Numbered from the stretch's first letter, positions 19,958 to 30,845 are shown. The stretch is 64,000 bases of DNA from Polaribacter sp. (GCA_028336245.1 JAOKTT010000003.1:1-64000), one strand, 5' to 3'. The notes: generated by a model not told the origin, from the sequence alone. Made by a program: numbers and translations.

Positions 19958-21103
19958 ATGCCTAAAAATTATCCGATTTTATTGTTTTTTATATTTCTGA
20001 TGCTGGTATTTTCTTGCAAACAGGAAGCTCAGAAGGAATCACAAAACTCGGACTCAAAAAGTGAAATTTACCATGCCAAAGGTTTTGATATTCTAAGTAC
20101 AAAAGGCATTAAAAAACTTCAAATAAAAGCAGCCTATCAAAATGTTAAAACAGTTTTCGAATATGAAGTTCTAGCACAGAGGGATGTTTTAGACAGCACA
20201 CCCGCTCATAATAATGGGATACTTTTGGTGCCTATTAAAAGCATCGTGGTAACTTCCACGACACACATTCCAATGTTAGAACTATTGCAGGAAGAAACTG
20301 CTATTGTTGGTTTCCCATATGCCCAATATATCTCTTCAGAAAAAACAAGTGCTTTGGTAGCAAACGGAAAAATTAAAGAAATCGGAAAAGAAGGGGCATT
20401 GAATACCGAAATTTTATTGGACTTACAACCCCAATTAGTCGTGGGCTACAGTGTTTCTTCCGTAGACAAATCCTTAACCATGATTCAAAAAGCTGGAATT
20501 CCAGTTGTTTATAACGGAGATTGGTTGGAAGCAACCCCTCTGGGAAGAGCCGAATGGATAAAATTTTTCGGACTCCTGTTTGGTAAAGAAAAACAAGCGG
20601 ATAGTATTTTTAAAGAAATTGAAAAGAGTTATTTAGCTGCAAAAAACAGTGCGCTTGCGGCCACAAAAAAACCAACTATTTTATCGGGAGCTATTATGAG
20701 CAAAGGTATCTGGAACCTGCCTGCAGGGGAGAGCTTTGTTGCGCAGTTTTTAAAAGATGCAAACCTTGACTATATTTGGGAAAACACAAAAGGAAAAGGA
20801 AGTTTATCTTTAAGCTTTGAAAGTGTTTTTGACAAAGGCAAGAATGCGGATTTTTGGATTGCACCTGGTTATTTTACTTCCAAAAAACAATTGTTACAAA
20901 GCAATCAAATTTATGCAGAGTTTACAGCCTTTAAAAATGACAAAATTTACACTCCAAAATTAAAAAAAGGAAAAACTGGAGGCGTATTGTATTACGAACT
21001 GGCCCCTACAAGACCAGATCTCGTTTTAAAAGATATAATTAAAATTACACAACCTGATTTATTGCCAAATTACGAGTTGATTTTCTTTGAGAAAATGGAA
21101 TAA
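19958..21103 (+). CDS. ABC transporter substrate-binding lipoprotein (BtuF/FepB-like)
   Basis: Lipobox-like LMLVFSCKQE; periplasmic binding signatures IVVTSTTHIPMLELL, GALNTEILLDLQPQLVVGY, GIPVVYNGDW. Divergent from the B12 receptor. Confidence 0.85.
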   Translation: MPKNYPILLFFIFLMLVFSCKQEAQKESQNSDSKSEIYHAKGFDILSTKGIKKLQIKAAYQNVKTVFEYEVLAQRDVLDSTPAHNNGILLVPIKSIVVTSTTHIPMLELLQEETAIVGFPYAQYISSEKTSALVANGKIKEIGKEGALNTEILLDLQPQLVVGYSVSSVDKSLTMIQKAGIPVVYNGDWLEATPLGRAEWIKFFGLLFGKEKQADSIFKEIEKSYLAAKNSALAATKKPTILSGAIMSKGIWNLPAGESFVAQFLKDANLDYIWENTKGKGSLSLSFESVFDKGKNADFWIAPGYFTSKKQLLQSNQIYAEFTAFKNDKIYTPKLKKGKTGGVLYYELAPTRPDLVLKDIIKITQPDLLPNYELIFFEKME

Positions 21104-21384
21104 ACCACTCCTTTAGAATTCCGTTTTGCTTGAATATTATAAAACTAAGCTAAAATTTCAAAAAACTAGGCAAAGGTGGTGGAGCTATAAAGTGAAGTAC
21201 CTTTTTTAGCTAAATTCTCCCAAATCCAAAAAATTATATTTTACATTGATGCATACTATCGAATTACAAATAAAATATCTATTCTAAATTGTTTTATTTT
21301 AAAAGCGTGATTTAAAGAACAGATTTGCATTATTTTAAAAGAACTAGTTTTAGTATTTAGTAAAAAAAAAGATTAGTTTTTTTA

Positions 21385-21392
21385 TATATTTG
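21385..21392 (+). promoter_or_regulatory. -7 promoter box TATATTTG upstream of the pectinacetylesterase-like gene
   Basis: TAnnTTTG match 23 bp upstream of the ATG at 21415. Confidence 0.5.
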
Positions 21393-21414
21393 CTGGAAAC
21401 GCTATCCAATAGAT

Positions 21415-22545
21415 ATGAAAAATATACTTCTTTTCTTATGCTCTTTTTTTATTTTTATTTCATGTAATAAAGCGGATGTTATTATTGATACTGTAGAAGA
21501 AAATGAGCTTACTCTTTTGGAAGTTGCCAGTAATTATGTAAACAAAGCAAGCTGGATAGAGAACAGTGAAATGAAATCTCGTAATGGAAACACTATGGGC
21601 TATGGTGTTTATTTAAACCCTAACTCTAAAAAATTAGCCATATTTCTTGACGGCGGTGGTGCTTGCTTTAATGGATTCACATGCAACAACAATAGAGACA
21701 GTTATTCTAAAGACGATTTTCTGAATAGAATAGCCTCAGAAAATGCCCTTATAATTAACCGAAATTCTGATAAAAATCAATTCAAAGACTGGAACTTTGT
21801 ATTTGTTCCCTATGCTACTGGAGACGTGCACTCAGGTAGTAATGTATCTGCTAACGTACCCAATGCGGGGCCAGGAAATCAAAAAATGGTTGGATACAAT
21901 AATTTCACCCTAGTTCTGAAGGATTTAAAAAGCTATTTTGAAACCAATGGAGGAATTACTGAAATTGTTTTTATGGGCTCAAGTGCCGGTGGATTTGGGG
22001 CAATATCAAATACACTGCAATTGGCAGACATATTAGCAAAAAACATCCCTACCACTGTTATTGTAGATGCTGGTCAGATTTTTATGGACGAAATATTACT
22101 CACATCGTGTTTAGCTAATGAATGGGAAACATTATGGAACTTTAATTCATTCTTACCAGAAGATTTAGACCAAACTGTTCAAAAAACATACAACTACAAT
22201 ATTCAAAAAATTTATGAGTATTTGTCTGTAAAATTACCTGATTTTAACTTTGGTTTTTTAAGCTATTATAAAGATGCCACGAATCGTGGGTTTTATAGTT
22301 TTGGTCAGGATGAATGTGCTTATTTTCCTTCGCGATTAGTTAGCGGGGAAGCTTTTAAAAAAGGGCTTCTTGATTTAAAAACAACTGTTTTAGATGATCT
22401 TGAAAATTGGAAGGTTTTTTATGCGAATGGCGAAAGTCATACTTTTTTGAGTGATGAGAATCTTGATCAAACTGTAAATAACATAAGTCTTAATGATTGG
22501 ATGGCACAACTACGTGCAGGAAATGCTTTGAATGTAGCAGAATAG
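21415..22545 (+). CDS. Pectinacetylesterase/Notum-family serine hydrolase, putative lipoprotein
   Basis: Lipobox FIFISCNKA; LAIFLDGGGACFNGFTCNNN, FVPYATGDVHSGSN, nucleophile motif GSSAGGFGA, NGESHTFL. Confidence 0.82.
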   Translation: MKNILLFLCSFFIFISCNKADVIIDTVEENELTLLEVASNYVNKASWIENSEMKSRNGNTMGYGVYLNPNSKKLAIFLDGGGACFNGFTCNNNRDSYSKDDFLNRIASENALIINRNSDKNQFKDWNFVFVPYATGDVHSGSNVSANVPNAGPGNQKMVGYNNFTLVLKDLKSYFETNGGITEIVFMGSSAGGFGAISNTLQLADILAKNIPTTVIVDAGQIFMDEILLTSCLANEWETLWNFNSFLPEDLDQTVQKTYNYNIQKIYEYLSVKLPDFNFGFLSYYKDATNRGFYSFGQDECAYFPSRLVSGEAFKKGLLDLKTTVLDDLENWKVFYANGESHTFLSDENLDQTVNNISLNDWMAQLRAGNALNVAE

Positions 22546-22646
22546 GAAGCTTTGGTTTTTTTAGTATCTCCATTTTTTTTAAGAACTGTTTCCTTATAGA
22601 GGTAACTAAAACCAACAGGTACGCTAACAGACTTAATACCAATACC

Positions 22647-22973
22647 TTATTTTAGTTTTTCTAAAGCGTTCTCTCGCAAATATAAAAACAAAGGAAAGGT
22701 AAATGCCACAGCAACTAAAAAAGTAAATGGAATTAACAACCACCAATATTTTATTTTTAAACGCAACGATTCTGGAATCATAAAGGCGAAAAAAGTAAGT
22801 ACCACAACTGTTAAATCCGCTCCAAAAGATTTGCCTGCAAAATTAACTTGAGCATCTTTAAAGAAACCCGCCAAAGAAGGGTTTTCTACCGTTTGAAAAT
22901 ATTGAATATTGTAATACCAAGTATAGGTAATTCCTAAAACTGCTAATGCTAAAAATAGGTGTTTTCGTTTCAT
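22647..22973 (-). CDS. DUF2834 family membrane protein
   Basis: 108 aa with three predicted TM helices; MKRKHLFLALAVLGITYTWYYNIQYFQ...GADLTVVVLTFFAFMIPE. Confidence 0.75.
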   Translation of the reverse strand: MKRKHLFLALAVLGITYTWYYNIQYFQTVENPSLAGFFKDAQVNFAGKSFGADLTVVVLTFFAFMIPESLRLKIKYWWLLIPFTFLVAVAFTFPLFLYLRENALEKLK

Positions 22974-23052
22974 TTTTTTTAAATCAGTAGTGGCTGCACT
23001 ATTTTACTTTGAAAGGTATTTGCCAACCATAATTAGGTAGCAATTATCTCCG

Positions 23053-25806
23053 TTAAAACAATTTCGTTTGATTTTCATCATCCCTTCTTTTCTCCTCAGC
23101 CTTCTTTTTAGTGATTGCTCTTTGCAAAGCAATGGCCGCTTTATCTGCAGCGGAGCGCTCTTCTAAATCCGATGCATCAATAGCACTTTCAGCAATTTTA
23201 ACAGATCTTTTTTCTTCCACAACCTCTTCATAAATGACAGCTACTGACTCCAAAGAAATTTCTTCTGTTTCTTTAAAAGGCAAGGACTCTAACAAGTTTA
23301 CCTGTTTTATTTTCTCTGTCGCCAATTGATTTCCTTGCGCCTTAATTCCTTTTACCGAAATAAATTTCTCGAAATCAACTTTCTCATTCGCCAAACTGCG
23401 CTTCGTATAGAACACTTCTGCTATCGGTCTGTAATCCGTAGCCACAATCTCTAATTGCGATTTCGGATGCTCAGATATAAAAATCTCTTCTTTTCCTGGA
23501 GTTTCTATTAAAAAACGTTTCACATAGTATCGTTCTTTCTCTCCATCAAAATAAATTACAGAAATCGGTTTATTTGCTTTCCACTTTTCTAAAACAATCA
23601 GATCATTCTCAAAATGCATAGCTAAATTTGGCTTTACCGCCTTTGCTTTTCCGCTTTGCGTAATGATTAATAACTTATCTTCTGCTCTAAACTCACCTAA
23701 CAACTCTCCTCTTTCATCAACATTTAAGCGCTGTACAGCGTCGTCAAACCAAATTTTACGTGGTTTTAACGTAGATACCCCTTCTGATTTAAAATCTACT
23801 GTCTTTATCGTATACTTTGTAATCGTATTTCCTTTTACCGCTCTACCTTTTACTGCTAAATCTGTAAAATCAATATCCCATTTCAATTTTTTCAAACCAG
23901 CAACAGCGCGCAAATTGATGGTGACCGCTTCCGCTTCGCCATTTAAATTTGCAGTAAAATAATGCACTAAAGAGCCTTTATTTCCATTTGTAAGGTCATA
24001 CTCTTTATCCCGTGTCACCGAGGTTACATTAAAACGTTTCATATAGGAAGCACCTTTTACACCATCCCGATACATAAAGTTATACACTGTTCTTCTATCT
24101 TTTTTCTTGAAGACCGCAACATGTATGATATCTTTTCCTACAAAGGTTTTTGCATCTGCCTTAGTCACTGTCATTTTACCATCCTTTCTAAAGATAATAA
24201 TATCATCGATGTCAGAACAATCTGTTACAAACTCATCTCTTTTCAAAGAGGTTCCAATAAATCCTTCTGCCCTATTCACATAAAGTTTGACATTGTTCAT
24301 GGCTACTTTCGAAGCAACAATATCGTCGAAAATCCTGATTTCAGTTTTCCGCTCTTTTCCTTTGCCATACGTATCTTTCAAACGTTTGAAATACGCAATT
24401 GAAAACTCAATTAAACGCGATAAATGTTCTTTAACAACTGCTATTTTATCTTCTAAACCTTCGATAAATTGCTTGGCTTTGTCAATGTCGAATTTTGATA
24501 TTTTCTTAATCCTAATTTCTGTCAATCGTGCAATATCTTCCTCCGTAATTGCACGTTTTAGATGTTTAATATGCGGCTGTAAACCCAAGTCAATCGCTTT
24601 GATTACGCCTTCCCAAGTTTCTTCTTCTTCAATATCGCGATAAATTCTATTTTCTATAAAAATCCGTTCTAATGAAGAAAAGTGCCATTGCTCTTCCAAT
24701 TCATTTAACTGAATTTCCAATTCTTTTTTCAGCAGCTCAACCGTTAGGTCTGTAGAATGTCTTAATATTTCAGAAACCCCAACGAAAACAGGCTTATTAT
24801 CTTCAATAGTGCAAGAGAGTGGAGAAATAGAATTTTCACAACTGGTAAATGCATACAAGGCATCAATGGTTTTATCCGGAGAAACATTTGGGGGTAAATG
24901 CACTAATATTTCTACTTCTGCTGCAGTATTGTCCTCAATTTTTTTAATCTTTATTTTTCCTTTTTCGTTGGCTTTGATAATACTGTCAATTAAGGTAGTT
25001 GTTGTGGTTCCAAAAGGAATTTCATTGATTACCAATGTCTTTTTATCTAATTGTGTAATCCTCGCACGAACCCGCACTTTTCCTCCTCGAACCCCATCAT
25101 TATAATTTGTAAAATCTGCAATTCCCCCCGTAATAAAATCAGGTAAAATTTTAAAACTGCGTCCTTTTAAATATTTTATAGACGCATCGATCAACTCTAT
25201 AAAATTATGGGGTAATATCTTTGTGGACAGTCCAACTGCAATTCCTTCGGCTCCTTGTGCTAATAAAAGTGGAAATTTTACAGGTAAATCAATGGGTTCT
25301 TTTCTTCTTCCGTCATAGGATTGTTTCCAGGCAGTTGTTTTTGGGTTGAATACCACGTCTAGTGCAAACTTGGACAAACGGGCTTCTATATAACGAGAGG
25401 CTGCGGCGCGATCTCCAGTTAAAATATTCCCCCAGTTTCCTTGCATGTCTATCAGCAACTCCTTCTGTCCAATTTGTACCATCGCATCCGCGATAGAAGC
25501 ATCTCCATGCGGATGGTATTGCATCGTATGTCCTACAATATTGGCAACTTTATTATAACGGCCGTCATCCAAGTCTTTCATAGAATGCATAATTCTACGT
25601 TGCACTGGCTTTAACCCATCTTCTAAAGAAGGAACCGCTCTTTCTAAAATCACATAAGAAGCATAGTCTAAAAACCACTCCTTGTACATTCCTGTAACCT
25701 TCGTAATGGTCTCCACAGCATCCGTCTGATTGTGAAGCATGTCTGATTGTGCATTTTGACCGCTCAACTCCTCTTCGTGTTCGTTTTCGTTTATTTCTTC
25801 ACTCAT
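23053..25806 (-). CDS. parC: DNA topoisomerase IV subunit A (type IIA topoisomerase)
   Basis: YKEWFLDYASYVILERAVPSLEDGLKPVQRRIMHSM, GDRAAASRYIEARLS; adjacent to the ParE-like gene. Confidence 0.93.
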   Translation of the reverse strand: MSEEINENEHEEELSGQNAQSDMLHNQTDAVETITKVTGMYKEWFLDYASYVILERAVPSLEDGLKPVQRRIMHSMKDLDDGRYNKVANIVGHTMQYHPHGDASIADAMVQIGQKELLIDMQGNWGNILTGDRAAASRYIEARLSKFALDVVFNPKTTAWKQSYDGRRKEPIDLPVKFPLLLAQGAEGIAVGLSTKILPHNFIELIDASIKYLKGRSFKILPDFITGGIADFTNYNDGVRGGKVRVRARITQLDKKTLVINEIPFGTTTTTLIDSIIKANEKGKIKIKKIEDNTAAEVEILVHLPPNVSPDKTIDALYAFTSCENSISPLSCTIEDNKPVFVGVSEILRHSTDLTVELLKKELEIQLNELEEQWHFSSLERIFIENRIYRDIEEEETWEGVIKAIDLGLQPHIKHLKRAITEEDIARLTEIRIKKISKFDIDKAKQFIEGLEDKIAVVKEHLSRLIEFSIAYFKRLKDTYGKGKERKTEIRIFDDIVASKVAMNNVKLYVNRAEGFIGTSLKRDEFVTDCSDIDDIIIFRKDGKMTVTKADAKTFVGKDIIHVAVFKKKDRRTVYNFMYRDGVKGASYMKRFNVTSVTRDKEYDLTNGNKGSLVHYFTANLNGEAEAVTINLRAVAGLKKLKWDIDFTDLAVKGRAVKGNTITKYTIKTVDFKSEGVSTLKPRKIWFDDAVQRLNVDERGELLGEFRAEDKLLIITQSGKAKAVKPNLAMHFENDLIVLEKWKANKPISVIYFDGEKERYYVKRFLIETPGKEEIFISEHPKSQLEIVATDYRPIAEVFYTKRSLANEKVDFEKFISVKGIKAQGNQLATEKIKQVNLLESLPFKETEEISLESVAVIYEEVVEEKRSVKIAESAIDASDLEERSAADKAAIALQRAITKKKAEEKRRDDENQTKLF

Positions 25807-25809
25807 AGT

Positions 25810-27669
25810 CTATACTTCGTCTTCAATAGTATCCAACTCTACCTTTAAATTTTCAATGATAAACTTTTGTCTATCAGGAGTATTTTTCCCCATATAAAAT
25901 TCTAGCATCTGCTCAATAGACATCTCTTTGTCTAACATCACTGGATCTAATCGAATATCATCTCCAATAAAATGAACAAATTCATTGGGAGAAATCTCTC
26001 CCAAACCTTTGAATCTGGTGATCTCTGGTTTGCCTTTTAATTTCGCAATTGCCTCGTGCTTCTCTTCCTGTGAATAGCAGTAAAAGGTTTGCTTTTTATT
26101 TCGGACTCTAAACAAAGGTGTTTCTAAAATATATAAATGCCCTTCTTTGATCAGTTCTGGAAAAAACTGCAAGAAAAAAGTGATTAATAACAAACGAATA
26201 TGCATTCCATCCACATCGGCGTCCGTCGCAATTACAATATTGTTATACCGCAAATCTCCAATACCCTCTTCTATATTCAACGCGGCTTGTAGCAAATTAA
26301 ACTCCTCATTTTCGTACACAATTTTCTTACTCAATCCGTAAGAATTTAGCGGTTTTCCTTTCAAACTAAAAACGGCTTGCGTGTTTACGTTTCTCGATTT
26401 TGTGATCGACCCAGAAGCAGAGTCTCCCTCTGTAATAAATAAGGTAGTTTCTAAATAGTTTTCCTTTTTAATATCTCCTAAATGTATCCTACAATCTCTT
26501 AGCTTCTTGTTGTGTAAACTTGATTTTTTTGCACGGTCTTTTGCTAACTTTCGAATCCCCGAAAGCTCCTTACGTTCTTTTTCCGCTTGCATTATTTTCC
26601 GCTGTAGCATGTCTGCCACTGCTGGGTTTTTATGCAGGTAATTATCCAATTTAGTCTTTAAAAAATCGTTAATATAAGTTCTAACCGTTGGTAGTTTCCC
26701 TCCCATATCTGTAGACCCTAACTTTGTTTTTGTCTGACTTTCAAAAACAGGCTCCATTACCTTTATGGCGATAGCCGAAATAATAGATTTACGAATATCT
26801 GAAGCTTCAAAATTCTTTCCATAAAATTCCCGAATAGTTCTTACAATCGCTTCTCTAAATGCCGTTTGATGCGTCCCTCCTTGTGTCGTATACTGCCCGT
26901 TCACAAAAGAATGATATTCCTCTGAATATTGTGTTTTACTATGTGTAATCGCCACCTCAATATCATCTCCTTTGAGATGAATGATAGGGTATAACATGTC
27001 ATCTTGATTGTTATTGTCCTCCAGTAAATCTTTCAATCCATTTTCTGAAAAAAACTTTTCTCCATTAAAAATGATGGTCAAACCTGGATTTAAATAGACA
27101 TAATACTTCAACATTTTTGCTACATATTCATTTCTGAATTTGTATTTCTTGAAAATTTCTTCGTCCGGAATAAATGATACTTTCGTCCCTTTCCTGCGAG
27201 AACTTTCCTCTAAAAAATCTTGTTGCTCTAAGTTTCCTCGACTGAATTCTGCAGAAGCAGATTTTCCATCTCTAGAAGACTCCACTCTAAAGAAAGAAGA
27301 GAGTGCATTAACAGCTTTGGTTCCTACACCATTTAAACCTACGGACTTCTTAAAAGCTTTGGAATCGTATTTCCCGCCCGTATTCATTTTTGAAACTACA
27401 TCTACAACTTTTCCTAAGGGAATTCCACGACCAAAATCACGAATGGTTACTTTACTTCCTTGTATCGATATTTCGATATTTTTTCCTGCTCCCATTACAT
27501 ACTCGTCAATAGAGTTGTCTAAGACTTCTTTGACTAAAATATAAATTCCGTCATCTGCAGAAGAACCATCTCCTAATTTACCAATATACATTCCCGGACG
27601 CATTCTAATATGCTCTTTCCAGTCTAATGACCTGATATTATCTTCTGTATATTTTGTTTCTTGACTCAT
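25810..27669 (-). CDS. parE: DNA topoisomerase IV subunit B
   Basis: [58 protein letters not shown]; start likely the ATG at 27669 ([17 protein letters not shown]). Confidence 0.94.
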   Translation of the reverse strand: MSQETKYTEDNIRSLDWKEHIRMRPGMYIGKLGDGSSADDGIYILVKEVLDNSIDEYVMGAGKNIEISIQGSKVTIRDFGRGIPLGKVVDVVSKMNTGGKYDSKAFKKSVGLNGVGTKAVNALSSFFRVESSRDGKSASAEFSRGNLEQQDFLEESSRRKGTKVSFIPDEEIFKKYKFRNEYVAKMLKYYVYLNPGLTIIFNGEKFFSENGLKDLLEDNNNQDDMLYPIIHLKGDDIEVAITHSKTQYSEEYHSFVNGQYTTQGGTHQTAFREAIVRTIREFYGKNFEASDIRKSIISAIAIKVMEPVFESQTKTKLGSTDMGGKLPTVRTYINDFLKTKLDNYLHKNPAVADMLQRKIMQAEKERKELSGIRKLAKDRAKKSSLHNKKLRDCRIHLGDIKKENYLETTLFITEGDSASGSITKSRNVNTQAVFSLKGKPLNSYGLSKKIVYENEEFNLLQAALNIEEGIGDLRYNNIVIATDADVDGMHIRLLLITFFLQFFPELIKEGHLYILETPLFRVRNKKQTFYCYSQEEKHEAIAKLKGKPEITRFKGLGEISPNEFVHFIGDDIRLDPVMLDKEMSIEQMLEFYMGKNTPDRQKFIIENLKVELDTIEDEV

Positions 27670-27889
27670 GAAATATGGGACTGTTATTAGGTTTGAAGCC
27701 ATGCTAAAGTACCAATAAACGGACAAAAATAAAATACCTATCAAAATTAGTTATTAACAGGATTTCAACTATTTTTTTGTGTTACCTTAGTATAAAAATC
27801 ACAAAATAAAACAATATGTTATATTTTTAAACAAATAAGAGAAAGCAACACATTTAAAGTACTTTTGACAAAAATAAATCAGTATACCT

Positions 27890-29149
27890 TTGGAAAGAAC
27901 ACAACTTTTAGAAATCGCAAACAAATATGGAAGTCCCGTATATGTGTATGATACAGATAAAATTGAAACACAATACAACCGATTAACGAATGCTTTTAGT
28001 ACGGTTAAGAATTTAAAATTAAATTATGCTGTAAAAGCACTTTCAAATATTAATATTTTAAAGTTTTTGCAGAACATTGGCGCAGGTTTAGATACTGTTT
28101 CTATTCAAGAGGTGCAATTGGGATTAACAACAGGTATCGATCCTAAAAAAATAATATTTACACCAAACGGAGTTTCTTTAACAGAGATTGAGGCAGTTGC
28201 AAAATTAGGCGTACAAATTAATATTGACAACCTTTCTATTTTGGAGTTGTTCGGACAAAAACATCCAGAGATTCCTGTCTGTGTGCGTATAAACCCACAC
28301 ATTATGGCAGGTGGAAATTCGAAAATTTCTGTAGGACACATCGACTCTAAATTTGGAATTTCCATTCACCAAGTACCACATATAAAAAGGGTCGTTGAAA
28401 ATACTGGTATGAATATCAACGGAATTCACATGCATACAGGATCGGATATTTTAGATATTGACACCTTTTTACGTGCGACAGAAATCTTATTTGACGTAGC
28501 AAAACAGTTTGAAAACATAGATTTTATTGACTTTGGAAGTGGTTTTAAAGTACCTTACAAGGAAGGGGATATTTCTACAGATATTGAGCAGTTAGGATTG
28601 CAATTGTCAGAGAGATTCAATGATTTTTGTGTTGAATATGGAAAAGAAATTACGTTAATGTTTGAACCTGGAAAATTTCTAGTTTCTGAAGCTGGTGTTT
28701 TTCTTGCGAAAGTAAATGTAGTAAAACAGACCACCTCAACGGTCTTTGCGCATGTAGATTCTGGCTTTAACCATTTGGTAAGACCCATGATGTATGATTC
28801 CTACCACCGCATCACGAACATTTCAAATACAGAAGGAAGGGATCGCTACTACTCTGTGGTTGGATATATTTGTGAAACAGACACCTTTGGTTCGAATCGA
28901 AGAATTTCTGAAATTTCTGAAGAAGACGTTTTGTGCTTCCACAATGCCGGAGCTTATTGTTTTTCTATGGCATCAAACTACAACTCTAGATACCTACCAG
29001 CAGAGGTAATGGTGCACCAAGGAAAGGATTACTTAATTAGAAAGCGACAAACAATTCAAGATATTTTACACAATCAAGAAATTGTTGACTTTTCAAAAGT
29101 AAAAAAAAAACAGCGAAGAAGCAATTCCTGCGTAAAAAGAATAAACTAA
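27890..29149 (+). CDS. lysA: Diaminopimelate decarboxylase (3' end affected by an A10 homopolymer)
   Basis: YGSPVYVYDTDKIETQYNRL, LNYAVKALSN, GSGFKVPYKEGD, EPGKFLVSEAG, CFHNAGAYCFSMASNYNSR. Confidence 0.94.
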   Translation: MERTQLLEIANKYGSPVYVYDTDKIETQYNRLTNAFSTVKNLKLNYAVKALSNINILKFLQNIGAGLDTVSIQEVQLGLTTGIDPKKIIFTPNGVSLTEIEAVAKLGVQINIDNLSILELFGQKHPEIPVCVRINPHIMAGGNSKISVGHIDSKFGISIHQVPHIKRVVENTGMNINGIHMHTGSDILDIDTFLRATEILFDVAKQFENIDFIDFGSGFKVPYKEGDISTDIEQLGLQLSERFNDFCVEYGKEITLMFEPGKFLVSEAGVFLAKVNVVKQTTSTVFAHVDSGFNHLVRPMMYDSYHRITNISNTEGRDRYYSVVGYICETDTFGSNRRISEISEEDVLCFHNAGAYCFSMASNYNSRYLPAEVMVHQGKDYLIRKRQTIQDILHNQEIVDFSKVKKKQRRSNSCVKRIN

Positions 29150-29155
29150 ATTTAG

Positions 29156-29200
29156 CCACGCGTTCACAAGTATTAATGTTGTGAGTTCGTGGTTTTTTTT
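29156..29200 (+). terminator. Intrinsic terminator after lysA
   Basis: CCACGCGTTCACAAgtattaatgTTGTGAGTTCGTGGTTTTTTTT, imperfect long stem plus T8. Confidence 0.75.
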
Positions 29201-29215
29201 ATTTAAAATTTTTCA

Positions 29216-29725
29216 ATGCAAATTAGACGTTCCACTTTTAAAGACATTCCTGATATCATGGTGATCATTGCAGACGCCAAGAACCATTTAGCAGCTCAAA
29301 AAATTGAACAATGGCAAAATGAATATCCAAATGTAGCACAAGTTGAAAATGACATTAAAAATGGAGAAAGTTATGTGCTTGTAAATAAACAAAGTAAGGT
29401 CATTGCTACGGCTATGTTTACCACGCGAAAAGAACCCACCTACAAAGTAATTGAAGGAGAATGGAAGGTGAATGAAAATCAAGTGTATGGCGTCATTCAT
29501 CGGATGGCTATCAAGGCAAGCTTCCGAAAGTTAGGACTAGCAGCCCAGTTATTTAAAGCATTTCATCAACAATTAAACAAACAAAAGATCCAAAGCTTAA
29601 AAATTGATACGCATAAAGAGAATGTGGGCATGCAGTCCCTTATCAAAAAACTAGGCTATCAATATTGTGGTGTTATTTATACCAATTACGGCGATAAAAG
29701 AATGGCTTTTGAAAAAGTACTTTAG
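29216..29725 (+). CDS. GNAT family N-acetyltransferase
   Basis: MQIRRSTFKDIPDIMVIIADAKNHL...GVIHRMAIKASFRKLGLAAQLF...NVGMQSLIKKLGYQYCG. Confidence 0.88.
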   Translation: MQIRRSTFKDIPDIMVIIADAKNHLAAQKIEQWQNEYPNVAQVENDIKNGESYVLVNKQSKVIATAMFTTRKEPTYKVIEGEWKVNENQVYGVIHRMAIKASFRKLGLAAQLFKAFHQQLNKQKIQSLKIDTHKENVGMQSLIKKLGYQYCGVIYTNYGDKRMAFEKVL

Positions 29726-29769
29726 AAAATCTAAATTGGCTGACTCTAATCTAAGAATTAATAGAAACT

Positions 29770-30747
29770 ATGAAAGTAATTGTTTGTGAGGAATTCGGAC
29801 TTCCATCGACGCTAAAATATAAAGAAGTAGCTCCCCTGAAACCTAAAAAAGACGAGGTTTTAGTTGCCGTAAGAGCGTGTAGTGTAAATTTTCCAGACAC
29901 TTTAATTATTCAAGGTCTATATCAATTTAAACCCAAATTACCCTTTATCCCTGGAAGTGATATTGCGGGGATTGTAAAAGATATAGGAGATAATGTGACC
30001 ACGCTTAAAGTTGGAGATGCTGTTTTTGGTTTTGCAATGAATGGCGGTTTTGCAGAGGAAGTTATCGTACAATCAAATGCCATATTTCCAAAGCCTGAAA
30101 ATATGGGCTTTCCAATTGCTGCTTCCTTCTTAATGGCCTATGGCACTTCATACCATGCACTTAAAGACCGCGCCAAATTACAAAAAGGAGAAACCTTAGT
30201 TGTTCTAGGAGCCTCTGGAGGCGTTGGTTTAGCAGCGGTTCAATTGGGTAAAATGATGGGAGCAAAAGTAATCGCTGCGGCGTCTACAGATGAAAAACTA
30301 GCACTTTGTAAACAATATGGCGCGGATCTAACGATCAATTATGGGAAAGAAGATTTAAAAAAAAGAATTAAGGAACTCACAGACGGAAAAGGTGCGGATG
30401 TCATTTATGATCCTGTTGGTGGTCCCCATTCAGAGCAAGCTTTAAGAGCAACTGCCTGGGAAGGAAGATTGCTTGTAGTAGGTTTTGCAGCTGGTACAAT
30501 TCCTGAAATTTCCCTGAACTTAGCCCTATTGAAAGGCTGTCAAATTGTGGGTGTTTTCTGGGGGAATTTTGCCATGCAATTTCCGAAAAAGAACTATCAG
30601 AATACCATGGAACTTATGCATTGGTTCTCTCAAGGAAAATTAAAACCACACATTCATCAGATATTTTCTCTAAAAGAAACACCCAAAGCATTAGAAGAAA
30701 TGATGCAGCGAAAAGTAAAAGGTAAAATTGTAATTCAAAACCAGTAA
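29770..30747 (+). CDS. NADPH:quinone oxidoreductase family (zinc-independent MDR)
   Basis: PFIPGSDIAGIVKDIGDNVTTLKVGD, LVVLGASGGVGLAAVQLGKMMGAKVIAAAST. Confidence 0.92.
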   Translation: MKVIVCEEFGLPSTLKYKEVAPLKPKKDEVLVAVRACSVNFPDTLIIQGLYQFKPKLPFIPGSDIAGIVKDIGDNVTTLKVGDAVFGFAMNGGFAEEVIVQSNAIFPKPENMGFPIAASFLMAYGTSYHALKDRAKLQKGETLVVLGASGGVGLAAVQLGKMMGAKVIAAASTDEKLALCKQYGADLTINYGKEDLKKRIKELTDGKGADVIYDPVGGPHSEQALRATAWEGRLLVVGFAAGTIPEISLNLALLKGCQIVGVFWGNFAMQFPKKNYQNTMELMHWFSQGKLKPHIHQIFSLKETPKALEEMMQRKVKGKIVIQNQ

Positions 30748-30845
30748 CATATTCTTAGTTTTAAAGAAGTGTACGCTTTCTTTTCAAAAAAAAGACCATA
30801 GCAATCCGTTTTCGTTATTTTGTCAATACCACATAAAAAACATCA

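Noticed and set aside
28886-28906. tRNA T-loop-like GGTTCGAATCG
   Set aside because: Lies within lysA coding sequence with no acceptor stem or cloverleaf around it.
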